Shown here: positions 26,095 through 36,510 of the stretch, piece by piece
How the letters are laid out: each line of letters starts with the position of its first letter
How positions within the stretch are numbered: position 1 is the first letter of the stretch
Assembly: GCA_900604495.1 (NCBI GenBank)
Contig: UWOR01000015.1
Location: 1-64,000, forward strand
Source: Desulfovibrio sp. Marseille-P6017
GTDB taxonomy: Bacteria; Bacillota_A; Clostridia; Peptostreptococcales; Peptostreptococcaceae
Reading direction: 5' to 3'
Length of the DNA: 64,000 bases
Made by a program: the position numbers and the translations under genes
Notes under the pieces: generated by a model
The model's input: only the letters and a program-made list of their open reading frames with translations
Database searches by the model: none
What the model was told of the DNA's origin: nothing

Positions 26095-29000
26095 TTACTT
26101 TGCTATATCATAAACTTCTAATCTAGATTTGTTTATTTGCTTTTTCTTAACACCCACTAAAGCTTTTAATGTATCTAAAGATGTCATTACTTCAGTTGAG
26201 AACTCAGTTGCAGTTCTTCTTATTTTAAATCCATCTCTAGTTGAGTCATTACCTTTTGTAGGAGTATTTATCACTATATCAACTTGTTTATTTCTTATTG
26301 CATCTAATATATTTGGTCTAGATTCCTCTACTCTATTGACTACAGTAGCTTCTATTCCATTTTCTTCTAAACTCTTAGCTGTTCCTGATGTAGCCACAAA
26401 TGTATATCCTAGTTCTTTCATATCTTTTGCTATTTCCATAAATTCAGCTTTATCATAATTATTTATAGTAGCAAGCACAACTCCTCTTTCATCAGACATT
26501 TGCTTTCCTGCACCTATAAATCCTTTATATAGCGCTTCTTCTAAAGTTTCCCCTACACCTAAAACTTCTCCTGTAGATTTCATTTCAGGCCCTAAACTTA
26601 CGTCAACTCTAGATAACTTAGACATAGAGAATACTGGAACTTTAACTGATATTAACTTAGGCTCTTTATATACTCCTGTTCCATATCCTAAATCTTTTAA
26701 CTTAGCTCCTAACATACATTGAGTTGCTAAATCAACAATTGGCACTTTACTTACCTTACTTATATATGGAACTGTTCTACTTGCTCTTGGGTTAACCTCT
26801 ATTATATATAATTCCCCTTGGAATTCTATAAATTGTATGTTAACCATTCCAAGTACGTTAAGCTCTAATGCTATTTTCTTAGTATAGTCTAATATTTTAG
26901 CTTTTATTTCATCAGATACATTTTGGCTAGGATACATAGTTATACTATCTCCAGAGTGAACACCAGCTCTTTCTAAGTGCTCCATTATACCTGGTATTAA
27001 TATTTCTTCTCCATCACAAATTGCATCTACTTCTATTTCTCTACCAGTTAAATACTTATCTATAAGTACTGGGTTTTTCTTATCTCTTTCAAATGCACTT
27101 TGTAAGTATGCTTCTAACTTATGCTCTTCATAAGTTATTTCCATACCTTGACCTCCAAGTACATAAGATGGTCTAACAAGTACAGGGTATCCTAATTTAC
27201 TAGCTTCCTCTATACCTTCTTTAACTGACCATACAGCCTTCCCTTTCGGTCTATTTATATTTAATTTTTCTAATAATTCATCAAACTTTTCTCTATCCTC
27301 AGCTGCATCTATATCTGCAAAATTTGTACCTAGTATTGGTATTCTCTTTTCATCTAAGAATTTAGCTAACTTTATAGCTGTTTGACCACCAAATTGCAAT
27401 ATTACTCCATCTGGTTGTTCTTTTTCTATTATGTTTAATACTTCTTCCTCTGTTAATGGTTCGAAGTATAATTTATCAGATGTATCGAAGTCTGTACTTA
27501 CTGTTTCTGGGTTGTTGTTAACTATTATAGTTTCTATTCCCATCTTTCTAAGTGCTTTAACACAGTGAACTGAACAGTAGTCAAACTCTATACCTTGACC
27601 TATTCTTATAGGACCAGAGCCTAAAACTACAACTTTTTTCTTGTCATTTACTACAACTTCATCATATTGCTCATAAGTTGAATAGTAGTATGGAGATAAT
27701 GCATCAAACTCCCCACCACAAGTATCAACCATCTTATATGCAGGCTTTATGCTATATAAAGTTCTTAATTCATAAACTTTCTCTGGACTTATTTTCATTA
27801 AGTCAGATATCCCCTTATCTGAGAATCCTTTTTTCTTTAATTCAAGAAGATACTCTTTAGTTAAGTCCTCTATCTTCATTCCTTTTAACTTTTCTTCTTG
27901 CTCTACTATCCATTTGAATCTATTTATAAACCACTTATCTACACCAGTGATTTGTTCTATCATATCTATTTTGTAGCCTCTTCTTATCATTTCAGCTAAG
28001 TCGAATAGTCTTTCATCATCTGGTACTACTATACTAGCCTTTAATTCTTCTAAGCTCTTTTCTTCAGAAGGAGCATGAACTAATGAGTATTTTCCTATTT
28101 CTAGAGATCTTATACCTTTAAGCATAGCTGCTTCAAAGTTACTTCCTATACTCATTATTTCACCTGTTGCCATCATCTTTGTTCCTAACTTTCTGTTAGC
28201 TTGCTTAAACTTATCAAATGGCCACTTTGGTATCTTAACTACTACGTAATCAAGAGTTGGTTCAAAACATGCGTAAGTTTTCTTTGTTACTGCATTTTCT
28301 ATTTCATCTAATGTATATCCTAAAGCTATTTTTGCTGCAACTTTAGCTATTGGATATCCTGTAGCTTTCGATGCAAGAGCTGAAGATCTTGAAACTCTAG
28401 GATTTATTTCTATTATTGCATACTCTAAACTATGAGGATTTAGCGCTATTTGAACGTTACATCCTCCTTTAACTTCTATTGCATTTATTATATCTATAGA
28501 TGCTTTTCTAAGCATTTGATATTCTTTATCGCTTAAAGTCTGGCTAGGTGCAACAACTATACTATCTCCTGTATGCACTCCAACAGGGTCTATATTTTCC
28601 ATGTTACATACTGTTATACAGTTTCCATTACCATCTCTTATTACTTCGTATTCTATTTCTTTCCAACCCTTTATACTTTTCTCAAGTAGTACTTGTTTAA
28701 CTGGACTTAATTGTAAACCTTGAGTAAGTATTTCTGTTAATTCTTCAACGGTTTCAGCTATACCTCCACCAGTTCCACCTAATGTGTATGCAGGTCTTAC
28801 AACTACTGGATATCCTATTTTATTTGCAAATTCTAATCCACTTTCTAAATCAGTTACTATATCACTTACTACTACTGGTTGATTTATTTGTCTCATTACT
28901 TCTCTGAATGTATCTCTATCTTCACCTTTTTTTATAGATTCAACAGATGTTCCTATTATTTCAACATTATACTTTTCAAGTATACCTGCTTCATGTAATT

Positions 29001-29301
29001 CAACAGCTAAATTAAGAGCAGTTTGACCACCCATTCCTGCTAATAAACTATCCGGTCTTTCTTTTTCTATTATTTTTTCTATAAATTCTATTGTTAATGG
29101 CTCTATGTATATATTATCTGCAATCTCTTGATCCGTCATTATCGTTGCAGGGTTACTATTTATTAATATAACTTCTACTCCCTCTTCTTTTAAAGCCTGA
29201 CACGCTTGAGTTCCTGAGTAGTCAAATTCAGCCGCTTGACCTATTATTATTGGCCCTGATCCCAGTACTAATGTCTTTTTTATACTCTCTATTTTAGGCA
29301 T
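26095..29301 (-). CDS. carB: carbamoyl-phosphate synthase large subunit
   Basis: Makes carbamoyl phosphate from bicarbonate, ammonia and two ATP. The 1068-aa protein has the full layout: first ATP-grasp unit (about 1-400), oligomerisation domain (400-550), second ATP-grasp unit (550-930), and a C-terminal MGS-like regulatory domain (930-1068). [19 protein letters not shown] and [19 protein letters not shown] mark the two duplicated halves. AAGGAGATT precedes the ATG. Third gene of pyrF-carA-carB, 38 nt after carA. No pyrK/pyrD/pyrE follows; a terminator ends the operon. Confidence 0.98.
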   Translation of the reverse strand: MPKIESIKKTLVLGSGPIIIGQAAEFDYSGTQACQALKEEGVEVILINSNPATIMTDQEIADNIYIEPLTIEFIEKIIEKERPDSLLAGMGGQTALNLAVELHEAGILEKYNVEIIGTSVESIKKGEDRDTFREVMRQINQPVVVSDIVTDLESGLEFANKIGYPVVVRPAYTLGGTGGGIAETVEELTEILTQGLQLSPVKQVLLEKSIKGWKEIEYEVIRDGNGNCITVCNMENIDPVGVHTGDSIVVAPSQTLSDKEYQMLRKASIDIINAIEVKGGCNVQIALNPHSLEYAIIEINPRVSRSSALASKATGYPIAKVAAKIALGYTLDEIENAVTKKTYACFEPTLDYVVVKIPKWPFDKFKQANRKLGTKMMATGEIMSIGSNFEAAMLKGIRSLEIGKYSLVHAPSEEKSLEELKASIVVPDDERLFDLAEMIRRGYKIDMIEQITGVDKWFINRFKWIVEQEEKLKGMKIEDLTKEYLLELKKKGFSDKGISDLMKISPEKVYELRTLYSIKPAYKMVDTCGGEFDALSPYYYSTYEQYDEVVVNDKKKVVVLGSGPIRIGQGIEFDYCSVHCVKALRKMGIETIIVNNNPETVSTDFDTSDKLYFEPLTEEEVLNIIEKEQPDGVILQFGGQTAIKLAKFLDEKRIPILGTNFADIDAAEDREKFDELLEKLNINRPKGKAVWSVKEGIEEASKLGYPVLVRPSYVLGGQGMEITYEEHKLEAYLQSAFERDKKNPVLIDKYLTGREIEVDAICDGEEILIPGIMEHLERAGVHSGDSITMYPSQNVSDEIKAKILDYTKKIALELNVLGMVNIQFIEFQGELYIIEVNPRASRTVPYISKVSKVPIVDLATQCMLGAKLKDLGYGTGVYKEPKLISVKVPVFSMSKLSRVDVSLGPEMKSTGEVLGVGETLEEALYKGFIGAGKQMSDERGVVLATINNYDKAEFMEIAKDMKELGYTFVATSGTAKSLEENGIEATVVNRVEESRPNILDAIRNKQVDIVINTPTKGNDSTRDGFKIRRTATEFSTEVMTSLDTLKALVGVKKKQINKSRLEVYDIAK

Positions 29302-29339
29302 AATCTTAATCTCCTTAATCTCTTAAATATTTATAACAA

Positions 29340-30386
29340 CTATACTAATTCTAAGAATTTATCAAATACATAATCACTATCTTTTGGTCCAGGACAAGCT
29401 TCTGGATGATATTGTACGCTGTATATTGGTAATTCTTTATGTCTCATACCTTCCACTGTATTATCATTTAAGTTTATATGAGTAACTTCCATATTTTCTG
29501 GCATCTCACATACATAGTACCCATGATTTTGAGATGTTATAAATACTTTCCCTTCTTCTAAATCTTTAACTGGATGGTTCCCACCTCTATGTCCGAATTT
29601 AAGTTTTCCTGTTTTTCCACCTAATGTTAAAGCTAAAAGTTGGTGTCCTAAGCAGATTCCTACTATTGGCTTTTTACCTACTAATTCTTTTATATTTTCT
29701 ATTACTTCTTCTAAATCTTCTGGATCTCCAGGCCCATTTGATAAGAATATTAAATCTGGGTTTATAGATAATACTTCTTCTGGCTTAGTTAATGCAGGGA
29801 ATACTGTTACATCACAACCACGAGATGCAAATGATCTTAGTATATTTTGCTTAACACCAAAATCCATAACTGCTACTTTAGGTCCATTTCCTTCTATACG
29901 TTCTATTTCTTTTCTTGTTACTGTCTTTACTGCCTGTGTATTTGAGAAACTTTCTAACTTAGCCTTAACATCTTCTAATGAAGTATTTTCTAAAGTTATT
30001 ATTCCTCTCATTGTACCGTTATTTCTTAATATCTTTGTTAAAGCTCTCGTATCTATCCCCTCTAAACCGATTACTTTATTTTGCTTTAAGTATGTATCTA
30101 TATCCATTTCGCATCTAAAGTTATTAGGAGTGTCACTCTTTTCTCTTACTATAAATCCTTTTACATGAACACCTTTCGACTCAACATCTTCTAAATTTAT
30201 TCCATAGTTTCCTATAAGAGGATATGTCATTGTAACTATTTGACCATAGTATGATGGGTCAGTTAAAACTTCACCATAACCTGTCATTGATGTATTGAAT
30301 ACTACTTCCCCTACGCTATCCTTTAAATATCCAAAGGCTTTTCCCTCAAATATCGTTCCGTCTTCTAATATTAATTTACCCTTCAT
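29340..30386 (-). CDS. carA: carbamoyl-phosphate synthase small (glutaminase) subunit
   Basis: Releases ammonia from glutamine for CarB. The N-terminal CarA domain includes FNTSMTGYGEVLTDPSY. The C-terminal class I glutaminase has the nucleophile Cys in VGICLGHQLLAL (about residue 240) and the His/Glu pair in YSVQYHPEACPGP (about 325). The length of 348 aa is typical. AGGGGGTAGG precedes the ATG. It starts 12 nt after pyrF and shares the PyrR-type leader. Confidence 0.97.
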   Translation of the reverse strand: MKGKLILEDGTIFEGKAFGYLKDSVGEVVFNTSMTGYGEVLTDPSYYGQIVTMTYPLIGNYGINLEDVESKGVHVKGFIVREKSDTPNNFRCEMDIDTYLKQNKVIGLEGIDTRALTKILRNNGTMRGIITLENTSLEDVKAKLESFSNTQAVKTVTRKEIERIEGNGPKVAVMDFGVKQNILRSFASRGCDVTVFPALTKPEEVLSINPDLIFLSNGPGDPEDLEEVIENIKELVGKKPIVGICLGHQLLALTLGGKTGKLKFGHRGGNHPVKDLEEGKVFITSQNHGYYVCEMPENMEVTHINLNDNTVEGMRHKELPIYSVQYHPEACPGPKDSDYVFDKFLELV

Positions 30387-30398
30387 TTAACCTACCCC

Positions 30399-31115
30399 CT
30401 AAGCATTTTCTATTTCATTTACTATTTTTTCAGCTGCTTTTCTTGGATTTTCTGCTTTAGTTATAGGTCTTCCGACAACTAAGTAGTGAGCTCCTCTGTT
30501 TATTGCATCAGCTGGAGTAACAACTCTCTTTTGATCTCCTACTTCTGACGATGCAGGTCTTATTCCTGGACAAACTGTCACGAAATCTTTACCACAAGCC
30601 TCTACTATCTTATCAACTTCTTGAGCTGAGCAAACTATTCCATCTATTCCTGCTTCCTTAGCTAACTTAGCTCTCTTTATAGCTAATTCTTCTGTATTCA
30701 TGTTACATCCTATATCTTGTAAATCTTGATTGCTTAAAGATGTTAAAACTGTAACTCCAACTATTATTGGCTTTTCTATATTTAATTTTTCTGCTTCTTC
30801 TTTTGCAGCTAAAGCACACTGTCTCATACCTTCCATATCAGATACATGTATTGTCATTAACCATACCTTATCTCTTACTGCTGCTCTTACTGCACTTTGC
30901 ATCGTATTTGGTATATCGTGAAACTTAAGATCTAAGAATACTTTTTTTCCTTTTTCATTTAAGTAATCTACTGTTTTTCCTCTTGTTGCTACATATTGCT
31001 CTAAACCAACTTTAAATATATCTACACTATCTTCTAACTTATCTATTAACTCTCTAGCTTTATCAAATTCATTAGTGTCAATTGCAACTATTAATTTTTC
31101 TTTACCATTTCTCAT
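30399..31115 (-). CDS. pyrF: orotidine-5'-phosphate decarboxylase
   Basis: Last step of UMP synthesis. The 238-aa TIM barrel starts IVAIDTNEFDKARELIDKL. The catalytic Asp-Lys-Asp set is in VFLDLKFHDIPNTM (about residue 60). VCPGIRPASSEVGDQKRV and HYLVVGRPITKAENP are the phosphate-binding parts. AAAAGGAGAAGG precedes the ATG. It is the first gene behind the attenuator leader at 31151-31440. Confidence 0.97.
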   Translation of the reverse strand: MRNGKEKLIVAIDTNEFDKARELIDKLEDSVDIFKVGLEQYVATRGKTVDYLNEKGKKVFLDLKFHDIPNTMQSAVRAAVRDKVWLMTIHVSDMEGMRQCALAAKEEAEKLNIEKPIIVGVTVLTSLSNQDLQDIGCNMNTEELAIKRAKLAKEAGIDGIVCSAQEVDKIVEACGKDFVTVCPGIRPASSEVGDQKRVVTPADAINRGAHYLVVGRPITKAENPRKAAEKIVNEIENA

Positions 31116-31150
31116 ATGCCTTCTCCTTTTTAATAAAGCCTTTATCTAAT

Positions 31151-31187
31151 AAAAAAGTCCTTATACCTATAAAGAGGTATAAGGACT
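31151..31187 (-). terminator. pyr attenuator terminator 2
   Basis: On the minus strand AGTCCTTATACC pairs with GGTATAAGGACT, followed by a T6 run. It is the last leader element, about 35 nt before pyrF, and would be the main shut-off point when PyrR binds site C. Confidence 0.9.
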
Positions 31188-31227
31188 CTATCTAAACTTA
31201 ATTTTAAATCCATAATTAGTTTTTAGA

Positions 31228-31266
31228 TATCTTTCTCAGCCTCTCTGGACTATTTTAAAAGACTTT
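31228..31266 (-). promoter_or_regulatory. PyrR-binding anti-antiterminator site C
   Basis: The minus strand reads AGTCCAGAGAGGCTGAGAAAG, the conserved PyrR RNA loop (AGUCCAGAGAGGCU), within a weak stem GTCTTT/AAAGAT. UMP- or UTP-bound PyrR would stabilise it and favour terminator 2. Confidence 0.85.
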
Positions 31267-31285
31267 ATTCATTTTTTATTTTTAT

Positions 31286-31314
31286 AAAAAAAACCTTTAT
31301 CATCCAGATAAAGG
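31286..31314 (-). terminator. pyr attenuator terminator 1
   Basis: On the minus strand CCTTTATC pairs with GATAAAGG around a short loop, followed by eight T residues. It follows PyrR site B. Confidence 0.85.
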
Positions 31315-31344
31315 GTTATAATGTAATCAAGTTTATATTATATA

Positions 31345-31376
31345 ACCTTCTTAGACTCTCTGGACTAAATTTAAGG
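31345..31376 (-). promoter_or_regulatory. PyrR-binding anti-antiterminator site B
   Basis: The minus strand reads TTTAGTCCAGAGAGTCTAAG enclosed by CCTT/AAGG. It keeps the core AGTCCAGAGAG of the PyrR loop. Confidence 0.8.
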
Positions 31377-31407
31377 TGTATTTTATTTTTATTTAACTAA
31401 TATAATG

Positions 31408-31439
31408 CTTAAAACTCTCTCTGGAGTAAATTAAAGCTT
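31408..31439 (-). promoter_or_regulatory. PyrR-binding-like site A, without its own terminator
   Basis: The minus strand reads TACTCCAGAGAGAGTT within GCTT/AAGC. The core has one change (ACTCC for AGTCC). No terminator hairpin is visible between site A and site B. Confidence 0.6.
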
Positions 31440-31460
31440 TATCTATTTTTCTTAAAACAA

Positions 31461-31488
31461 TTATTACATTAAATTTAAAGTATGTCAA
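31461..31488 (-). promoter_or_regulatory. sigma-A promoter of pyrF-carA-carB
   Basis: On the minus strand: TTGACA (31483-31488), a 16-nt spacer, TAATAA (31461-31466). A 17-nt spacer would give AATAAT. The predicted start near 31453 places all PyrR sites in a 340-nt leader. Confidence 0.75.
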
Positions 31489-31496
31489 CAGTTCTT

Positions 31497-32306
31497 TTAT
31501 TCAATAGATTTATTTTCAATTATACTACAAATATAATTTTTGCCTCTTTTTTTCTTTAAATTTATTTTTTCAAACTTTACATCTATATTAAACCTTTCAC
31601 ATGCTAGATAAAAGTGTTTTAATGCTATACCCATACTTATTTTTGATTCGTTTACTATACCTTTTTTAGGCTTCTCTTCATATACATCAAATCCATAATC
31701 TTTAGCGTAAAATACCCATGGCTGGCTATTTTTAATAGAAGGAGCGAATCTAACTGCTTTAAGAACTTTAATCCACTTTTTATCAATTTTTTTACAAATC
31801 TTTTTTAATCTTTTTCTGTCTGGTTCTGAATTCATAGATTTAAAAAGCTTTTCTTCTTTTTCTGCATATCCAAATGCAATTATAACATATGGTCTCTCTA
31901 ACTTCTGTTCATAATCTTCATCTTCAATATCTATGTCTTCAAAATTAATAAACTCTAGTACGTCCTCTCTCTTTAAATTAGATTGTATCCAGCATGTAGC
32001 TATTCCTAGAGATGTTAACCCTAACACAATCTCTTCTACTGCAAAACCGATATTTTCTAAATAATCTTCACCTTTATTAGATGTTATTACTATGTAATGA
32101 GGAGCTTTTATATCACATGATTTTCCCATTAAAAATTGAATTAAATGCCCTCTATCTATTACATGTGCTTTTATATTTGATTCTTCATTTAGATAAGTTA
32201 TATTGCTACATAGACACTTAACTTCTTCCATTAATGATGATTTTATACTTTTATTTGAATAATTTTTTATAGATTTTCTATAAAAAATAGCATCATATAA
32301 CTCCAT
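31497..32306 (-). CDS. nitroreductase family protein
   Basis: A 269-aa FMN oxidoreductase-like protein. It opens LYDAIFYRKSIKNYSNKSI, the usual nitroreductase start, and has two half-domains, with GLTSLGIATCWIQSNLKRED (about 120) and VRFAPSIKNSQPWVFYA (about 190). This layout resembles the putative-TM-nitroreductase family, though no membrane segment is seen. The substrate is unknown. AGGAGGAAA precedes the ATG. Its stop lies just upstream of the pyr promoter, so some read-through into the pyr leader is possible. Confidence 0.8.
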   Translation of the reverse strand: MELYDAIFYRKSIKNYSNKSIKSSLMEEVKCLCSNITYLNEESNIKAHVIDRGHLIQFLMGKSCDIKAPHYIVITSNKGEDYLENIGFAVEEIVLGLTSLGIATCWIQSNLKREDVLEFINFEDIDIEDEDYEQKLERPYVIIAFGYAEKEEKLFKSMNSEPDRKRLKKICKKIDKKWIKVLKAVRFAPSIKNSQPWVFYAKDYGFDVYEEKPKKGIVNESKISMGIALKHFYLACERFNIDVKFEKINLKKKRGKNYICSIIENKSIE

Positions 32307-32582
32307 CTATTTCCTCCTAACTTAACAATTTATTTTAAATTGCCTTACTTCATCGATTTATCTCCATTACTCTATTATAAATTCTTTTAAATATTTTTGT
32401 ACATATATTTAATATAAAATCTATATTAATTTATATTATTTTTACCTATAAATATACACATTACTTATTATTATATAAATCAATTTAAAATAAGTATTTT
32501 TCTCTTAGTTATTCCCTAAAATATAAGTATGATATAATAAAATATATATAAATTTTACTTAACTTAACATTGGAGGTATTAT

Positions 32583-33812
32583 ATGGATTTTAATAAAAAT
32601 TTAGATAAGTATGCTGAGTTAGCAGTTAAAGTTGGTGTTAATATTCAACCCGGTCAAGAATTGCTTGTTAGATCACCAATCGAGTGTGCTCAATTTGTAA
32701 GAAAAGTTGTTAAACATGCTTATGATATAGGTGCTAAAAATGTATATGTAGAGTGGTCTGATGAAGAATGTACTCTAATAAGATACTTAAATGCACCTAA
32801 AGAAGTGTTTAATGAATTCCCAAGATGGATAGCTGATCAATATGTTGATATTGCTAAAAAGGGAGGTGCATTTTTAAGTATTCATGCTGCTAACCCAGAT
32901 TTATTAAAGGATGTTGATCCTCAAAGAGTTGCTAATTATCAAAAAGCTTCTGGATTAGCTTTAAAAGAATGGAGATCTTATACATTAACTGATAAGTGTA
33001 AGTGGAGTATCGTATCTGTACCTACTGAGGCTTGGGCAAAAAAAGTATTCCCTAATGTATCCTCAAATGAAGCTATAGATAAACTATGGGATGCTATATT
33101 TAAATGTTCTAGAGTTGATGGGCAAGATCCAATTAAAGCATGGAAAAAACATAATGATGATTTAAAACTAAGAATGGATTTCTTAAATGATAAAAACTTT
33201 AAAGTTTTAAAATTTAAATCTGAAAAAACTGATTTAACTATGGAATTACCAGAGGGTCATATATGGCTAAGTGGTGCTTCGGTTGACCCTAATGGAGTTA
33301 AATTTAATCCTAATATACCAACTGAAGAAGTATTTTGCTTACCTCATAAATTTAAAGTTAATGGAATTGTTTATAGTACAAAACCACTAGTTTATGGTGG
33401 AAATGTTATAGATAATTTTTCCTTAACATTTAAAGATGGTAGAATAATAGACTATACTGCTAAAAAAGGTTATGAGACATTAGGAAAGCTTATAGAAACA
33501 GATGAAGGTTCTCATTATTTAGGTGAGGTTGCTTTAGTTCCATTTAAATCTCCTATATCTGATACTAATATAGTATTCTTTAATACCTTATATGATGAAA
33601 ATGCATCTTGTCATTTTGCAATAGGTTCTGCATATAAGACTTGTATAAAAAATGGTGATAATATAAAAGATGAAGATCTTGATAAGTACGGAATAAACGA
33701 TAGTTTAACTCATGTTGATTTTATGATAGGTTCTTCTGATATGAATATTATTGGTGAAACAAATAATGGAGATACTATACAAATATTTAAGGATGGAAAT
33801 TGGGCTTTCTAG
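32583..33812 (+). CDS. aminopeptidase, M29 family (AmpS/PepS type)
   Basis: Metal-dependent aminopeptidase of about the usual size (409 aa). M29 features include QELLVRSPIECAQFVRKVVK near the N-terminus, ELPEGHIWLSGASVDPNGVK in the middle, FCLPHKFKVNG, TDEGSHYLGEVALVPFKSP (metal ligands Glu/His) and SLTHVDFMIGSSDMNI at the C-terminus. No signal peptide; likely cytoplasmic peptide turnover. TTGGAGGTAT precedes the ATG. It is monocistronic with its own terminator. Confidence 0.93.
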   Translation: MDFNKNLDKYAELAVKVGVNIQPGQELLVRSPIECAQFVRKVVKHAYDIGAKNVYVEWSDEECTLIRYLNAPKEVFNEFPRWIADQYVDIAKKGGAFLSIHAANPDLLKDVDPQRVANYQKASGLALKEWRSYTLTDKCKWSIVSVPTEAWAKKVFPNVSSNEAIDKLWDAIFKCSRVDGQDPIKAWKKHNDDLKLRMDFLNDKNFKVLKFKSEKTDLTMELPEGHIWLSGASVDPNGVKFNPNIPTEEVFCLPHKFKVNGIVYSTKPLVYGGNVIDNFSLTFKDGRIIDYTAKKGYETLGKLIETDEGSHYLGEVALVPFKSPISDTNIVFFNTLYDENASCHFAIGSAYKTCIKNGDNIKDEDLDKYGINDSLTHVDFMIGSSDMNIIGETNNGDTIQIFKDGNWAF

Positions 33813-33830
33813 TAAAATATCTATATATAA

Positions 33831-33867
33831 AAAAATAGGCTAAGTTATAAAAACTTAGCCTATTTTA
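33831..33867 (+). terminator. intrinsic terminator after the M29 peptidase gene
   Basis: ATAGGCTAAGTT and AACTTAGCCTAT pair around ATAAA, followed by TTTT on the plus strand. Confidence 0.9.
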
Positions 33868-33983
33868 ACTTTGTTGACGACAAAATTTTATATTAATCTA
33901 TCTATATTATAATATAGATTAATTTCTAATACTAGGTTTATTGTACTTAAATTATATATAATTTATTCGATTTAGTAAAATCT

Positions 33984-34943
33984 TTATTTATCAAATTTTA
34001 CTTCACTCCAAATTATATCATTTACGTACTTTTGAACTAAATCAAATCCCATCTCTGGATGAATAGTTTCTTCTGTAGATATAGTTATTGTAGACATTGA
34101 TATAGCAAACTTTAGTGTATCTATTAAGTTGCACTTGTTAGCATATCCATATGCTATACCTGCTACAAATGAGTCTCCTGCACCTGTAACGTTTACAACA
34201 TTTACATCATTAGCTTTAATTTTACCTTCTTCTACTCCATTATTGTAGTAGATTCCATCTTCATCTAATGTTATAAATACATTTTCTATACCTAAGTCGA
34301 TGAAGTATCTTCCTGCTTTTCTTAAGTCTTCATCATTTTTTATTTTCATTCCACACATTATTTCAGCTTCATATCTATTTGGCTTTATTGTATGGAAGTA
34401 TTTTATTAAATGTTTTACTTCTTTTGCTTTAGCCGCTGATACAGGGTCTAATATAAACTTAGTGTTTCCACTAAAGTTCTTTAATATATATTCTACTATA
34501 TCAGGTCTATCTGAATCTAGTATCATATATTCGGCGTTTCTTATTATATCAGCCTTAGAATCAATAAATTCAGTTGTAAATTTATCTATTATTTTCATGT
34601 CTACTACTGCAGACACCATTTCTCCGTGCTCGTCTAAAACGGCCATATAAGTAGGTGTATGTCCACCTTCTATAATTAATGAATTACTCATATCATAGTT
34701 CATTTGCTTAGAATGTTCTAGCATTGCTTTACCAGCTTCATCATCACCTAGGATAGATATAAACTGAGTATTAACTCCTACCCTTGACATACATTCAGCT
34801 ATATTTCTACATACTCCTCCGAATGATGTCCTTACTTTTCCTGGGTTAGAATCATTACATCTATAGTTACTATCTGTAAATCCACATATATCAAAAACTG
34901 ATACTCCGAAAACTAATGTATACCTTTGGTTATTTTCCATCAT
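33984..34943 (-). CDS. PfkB carbohydrate kinase, probable pseudouridine kinase
   Basis: A 319-aa ribokinase-fold enzyme. The motif CNDSNPGKVRTSFGGVCRNI (usually GGVGRNIAE) is characteristic of pseudouridine kinases. The catalytic PfkB signature VNVTGAGDSFVAGIAYG is intact near residue 250. Unlike many family members it has no N-terminal winged helix. No glycosidase partner (psuG) is adjacent; the only PsuG-like gene in the window is the degenerate one at 20905-21660. GGGAGGG lies 14 nt before the first of two adjacent ATGs. The specific substrate is inference. Confidence 0.82.
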   Translation of the reverse strand: MMENNQRYTLVFGVSVFDICGFTDSNYRCNDSNPGKVRTSFGGVCRNIAECMSRVGVNTQFISILGDDEAGKAMLEHSKQMNYDMSNSLIIEGGHTPTYMAVLDEHGEMVSAVVDMKIIDKFTTEFIDSKADIIRNAEYMILDSDRPDIVEYILKNFSGNTKFILDPVSAAKAKEVKHLIKYFHTIKPNRYEAEIMCGMKIKNDEDLRKAGRYFIDLGIENVFITLDEDGIYYNNGVEEGKIKANDVNVVNVTGAGDSFVAGIAYGYANKCNLIDTLKFAISMSTITISTEETIHPEMGFDLVQKYVNDIIWSEVKFDK

Positions 34944-35046
34944 ATCTTTTCGTACCCTCCCTAAGAATCACCTTCCCATTTTATCACATTCTTATGCTTT
35001 TTTTCTACATTTTTCGATTTTAAATTTCATTTATACAGATTTTTAC

Positions 35047-35079
35047 AAAAAAAATAAGGGTTAAACCCTTATTTTTTTA
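35047..35079 (-). terminator. terminator after the metH remnant
   Basis: AAATAAGGGTT and AACCCTTATTT pair, with a T run on the minus strand. Confidence 0.9.
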
Positions 35080-35086
35080 TTTTAAG

Positions 35087-36485
35087 TTAAAAACTAAGCT
35101 TTGCTATCTCAACTGCTGATTTTGCATCTTTTGAATAATAGTCTGCACCTATATTCTTAGCATATTCTTCTGTTAAAACAGCTCCACCTACAAAAACTTT
35201 TGTATCTATTCTATTTTCTCTTAAAACTTTTATAGTATTTTTAAGTGTTGTAGTCATAAATGCACTTAATCCTACAAGTTTTACATTATATTCTTTAGCT
35301 TTTTGTACAATATCCATTATAGGTACATCTTTTCATGAATCCATGACCTTATATCTATAATTTACTAACATTATCTTAACTATATTTTTTCCTATATCAT
35401 GAATGTTACCTTGTACTGTTGCTACAATTATTTTTCCTTTTGATATATTATTTTTATTTTCTTTTAATAAATGATCTTTAATTATATTTAAAGAAAATTT
35501 TACTGTTTCAGCTGATTTAATCAATTGAGGTGGAAATATCTACCCTAATTTTTACTTTTTACCTATTGTATCTAATGTTGGATTTATAATCATTTTTTGT
35601 TTTATGTAATTTTATATTGTTAATATTGTCACATATCTCTTTTATAAATTTTGGACTTGTTCCACAACATCCACCTATAATTCTAACTCCTAGCCTTATA
35701 AAAACTTCTACTCCTTTATAGAAATCTTTTTCATTCATATTATAATATGCTTTACCATCTATTATATTTGGCAATCCTGCGTTAGCTTTAACTATTACTG
35801 GAACTGTTGCTATTTTAGTTATCTTCTCAATTATAGGTATAAGTTTTTTAGGGCCTAAAGAGCAATTAACTCCTATTGCATCTACACCTAAGCTTTGAAT
35901 AGTTTCAACCATACTTTCTGGTGTACATCCTGTAAAGCTTCTTTCATCTTCATCAAAAGTCATTGTACAGAATATTGGTAACTCACTATTTTCTTTTGCT
36001 GCTAAAACTGCTGCTTTTGCCTCATATAGATCCATCATTGTTTCTATTATAATTAAGTCTACCCCTGACTTTACCCCTTGTATAACTTGCCTTTTAAATA
36101 TTTCATAAGCTCTATCAAAGCTTAATTTACCCGTAGGCTCTAACATTTATCCTATCGGGCCTATATCTAGTGCTACAAATCTAGGTTTAGAGTTATCTGC
36201 TTTTTCAATAGCCATCTTAGCAATTTTTATAGCACTATCTAAAACTTCTTCAACTGTATATCCTAATTTATCTAATTTTAATTCATTTGCTCCAAATGTA
36301 TTTGTTGTTATTACATTAGATCCTGCATCTAGATACATCTTATGGATTTTCATTAGTACTTCTGGATTTTTTAAGCCAAATAACTCTGGATTTTCTCCTA
36401 TTTCTAATCCATTTTGTTGGAGCATAGTTCCCATTGCTCCATCAAATATTAATATATTATTTTTAATATAATCTTTAATTTTCAC
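35087..36485 (-). pseudogene. metH: methionine synthase (cobalamin-dependent) pseudogene: two nonsense codons and a large internal deletion
   Basis: The homocysteine-methyltransferase domain is readable: ILIFDGAMGTMLQQNGLEIG, then a TAA where family members have Gln in DIGPIG-Q-MLEPTG (36147-36149), then on to VRIIGGCCGTSPKFI. The pterin-binding domain (about 270 aa) is missing. Reading resumes at PPQLIKSAETVKFS in the B12 cap and continues to IHDIGKNIVK, the cobalamin His motif. A TGA at 35333-35335 replaces a Gly codon, after which KDVPIMDIVQKAKE continues in the same frame. It follows luxS on the same strand by 25 nt. Confidence 0.92.
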
Positions 36486-36510
36486 AGTTATTAGACCCTT
36501 TTGCTATCAT

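Noticed and set aside
35333..35335. In-frame TGA in metH as a selenocysteine codon
   Set aside because: It replaces a Gly, another in-frame TAA is present and the pterin domain is missing. A pseudogene explains all three.
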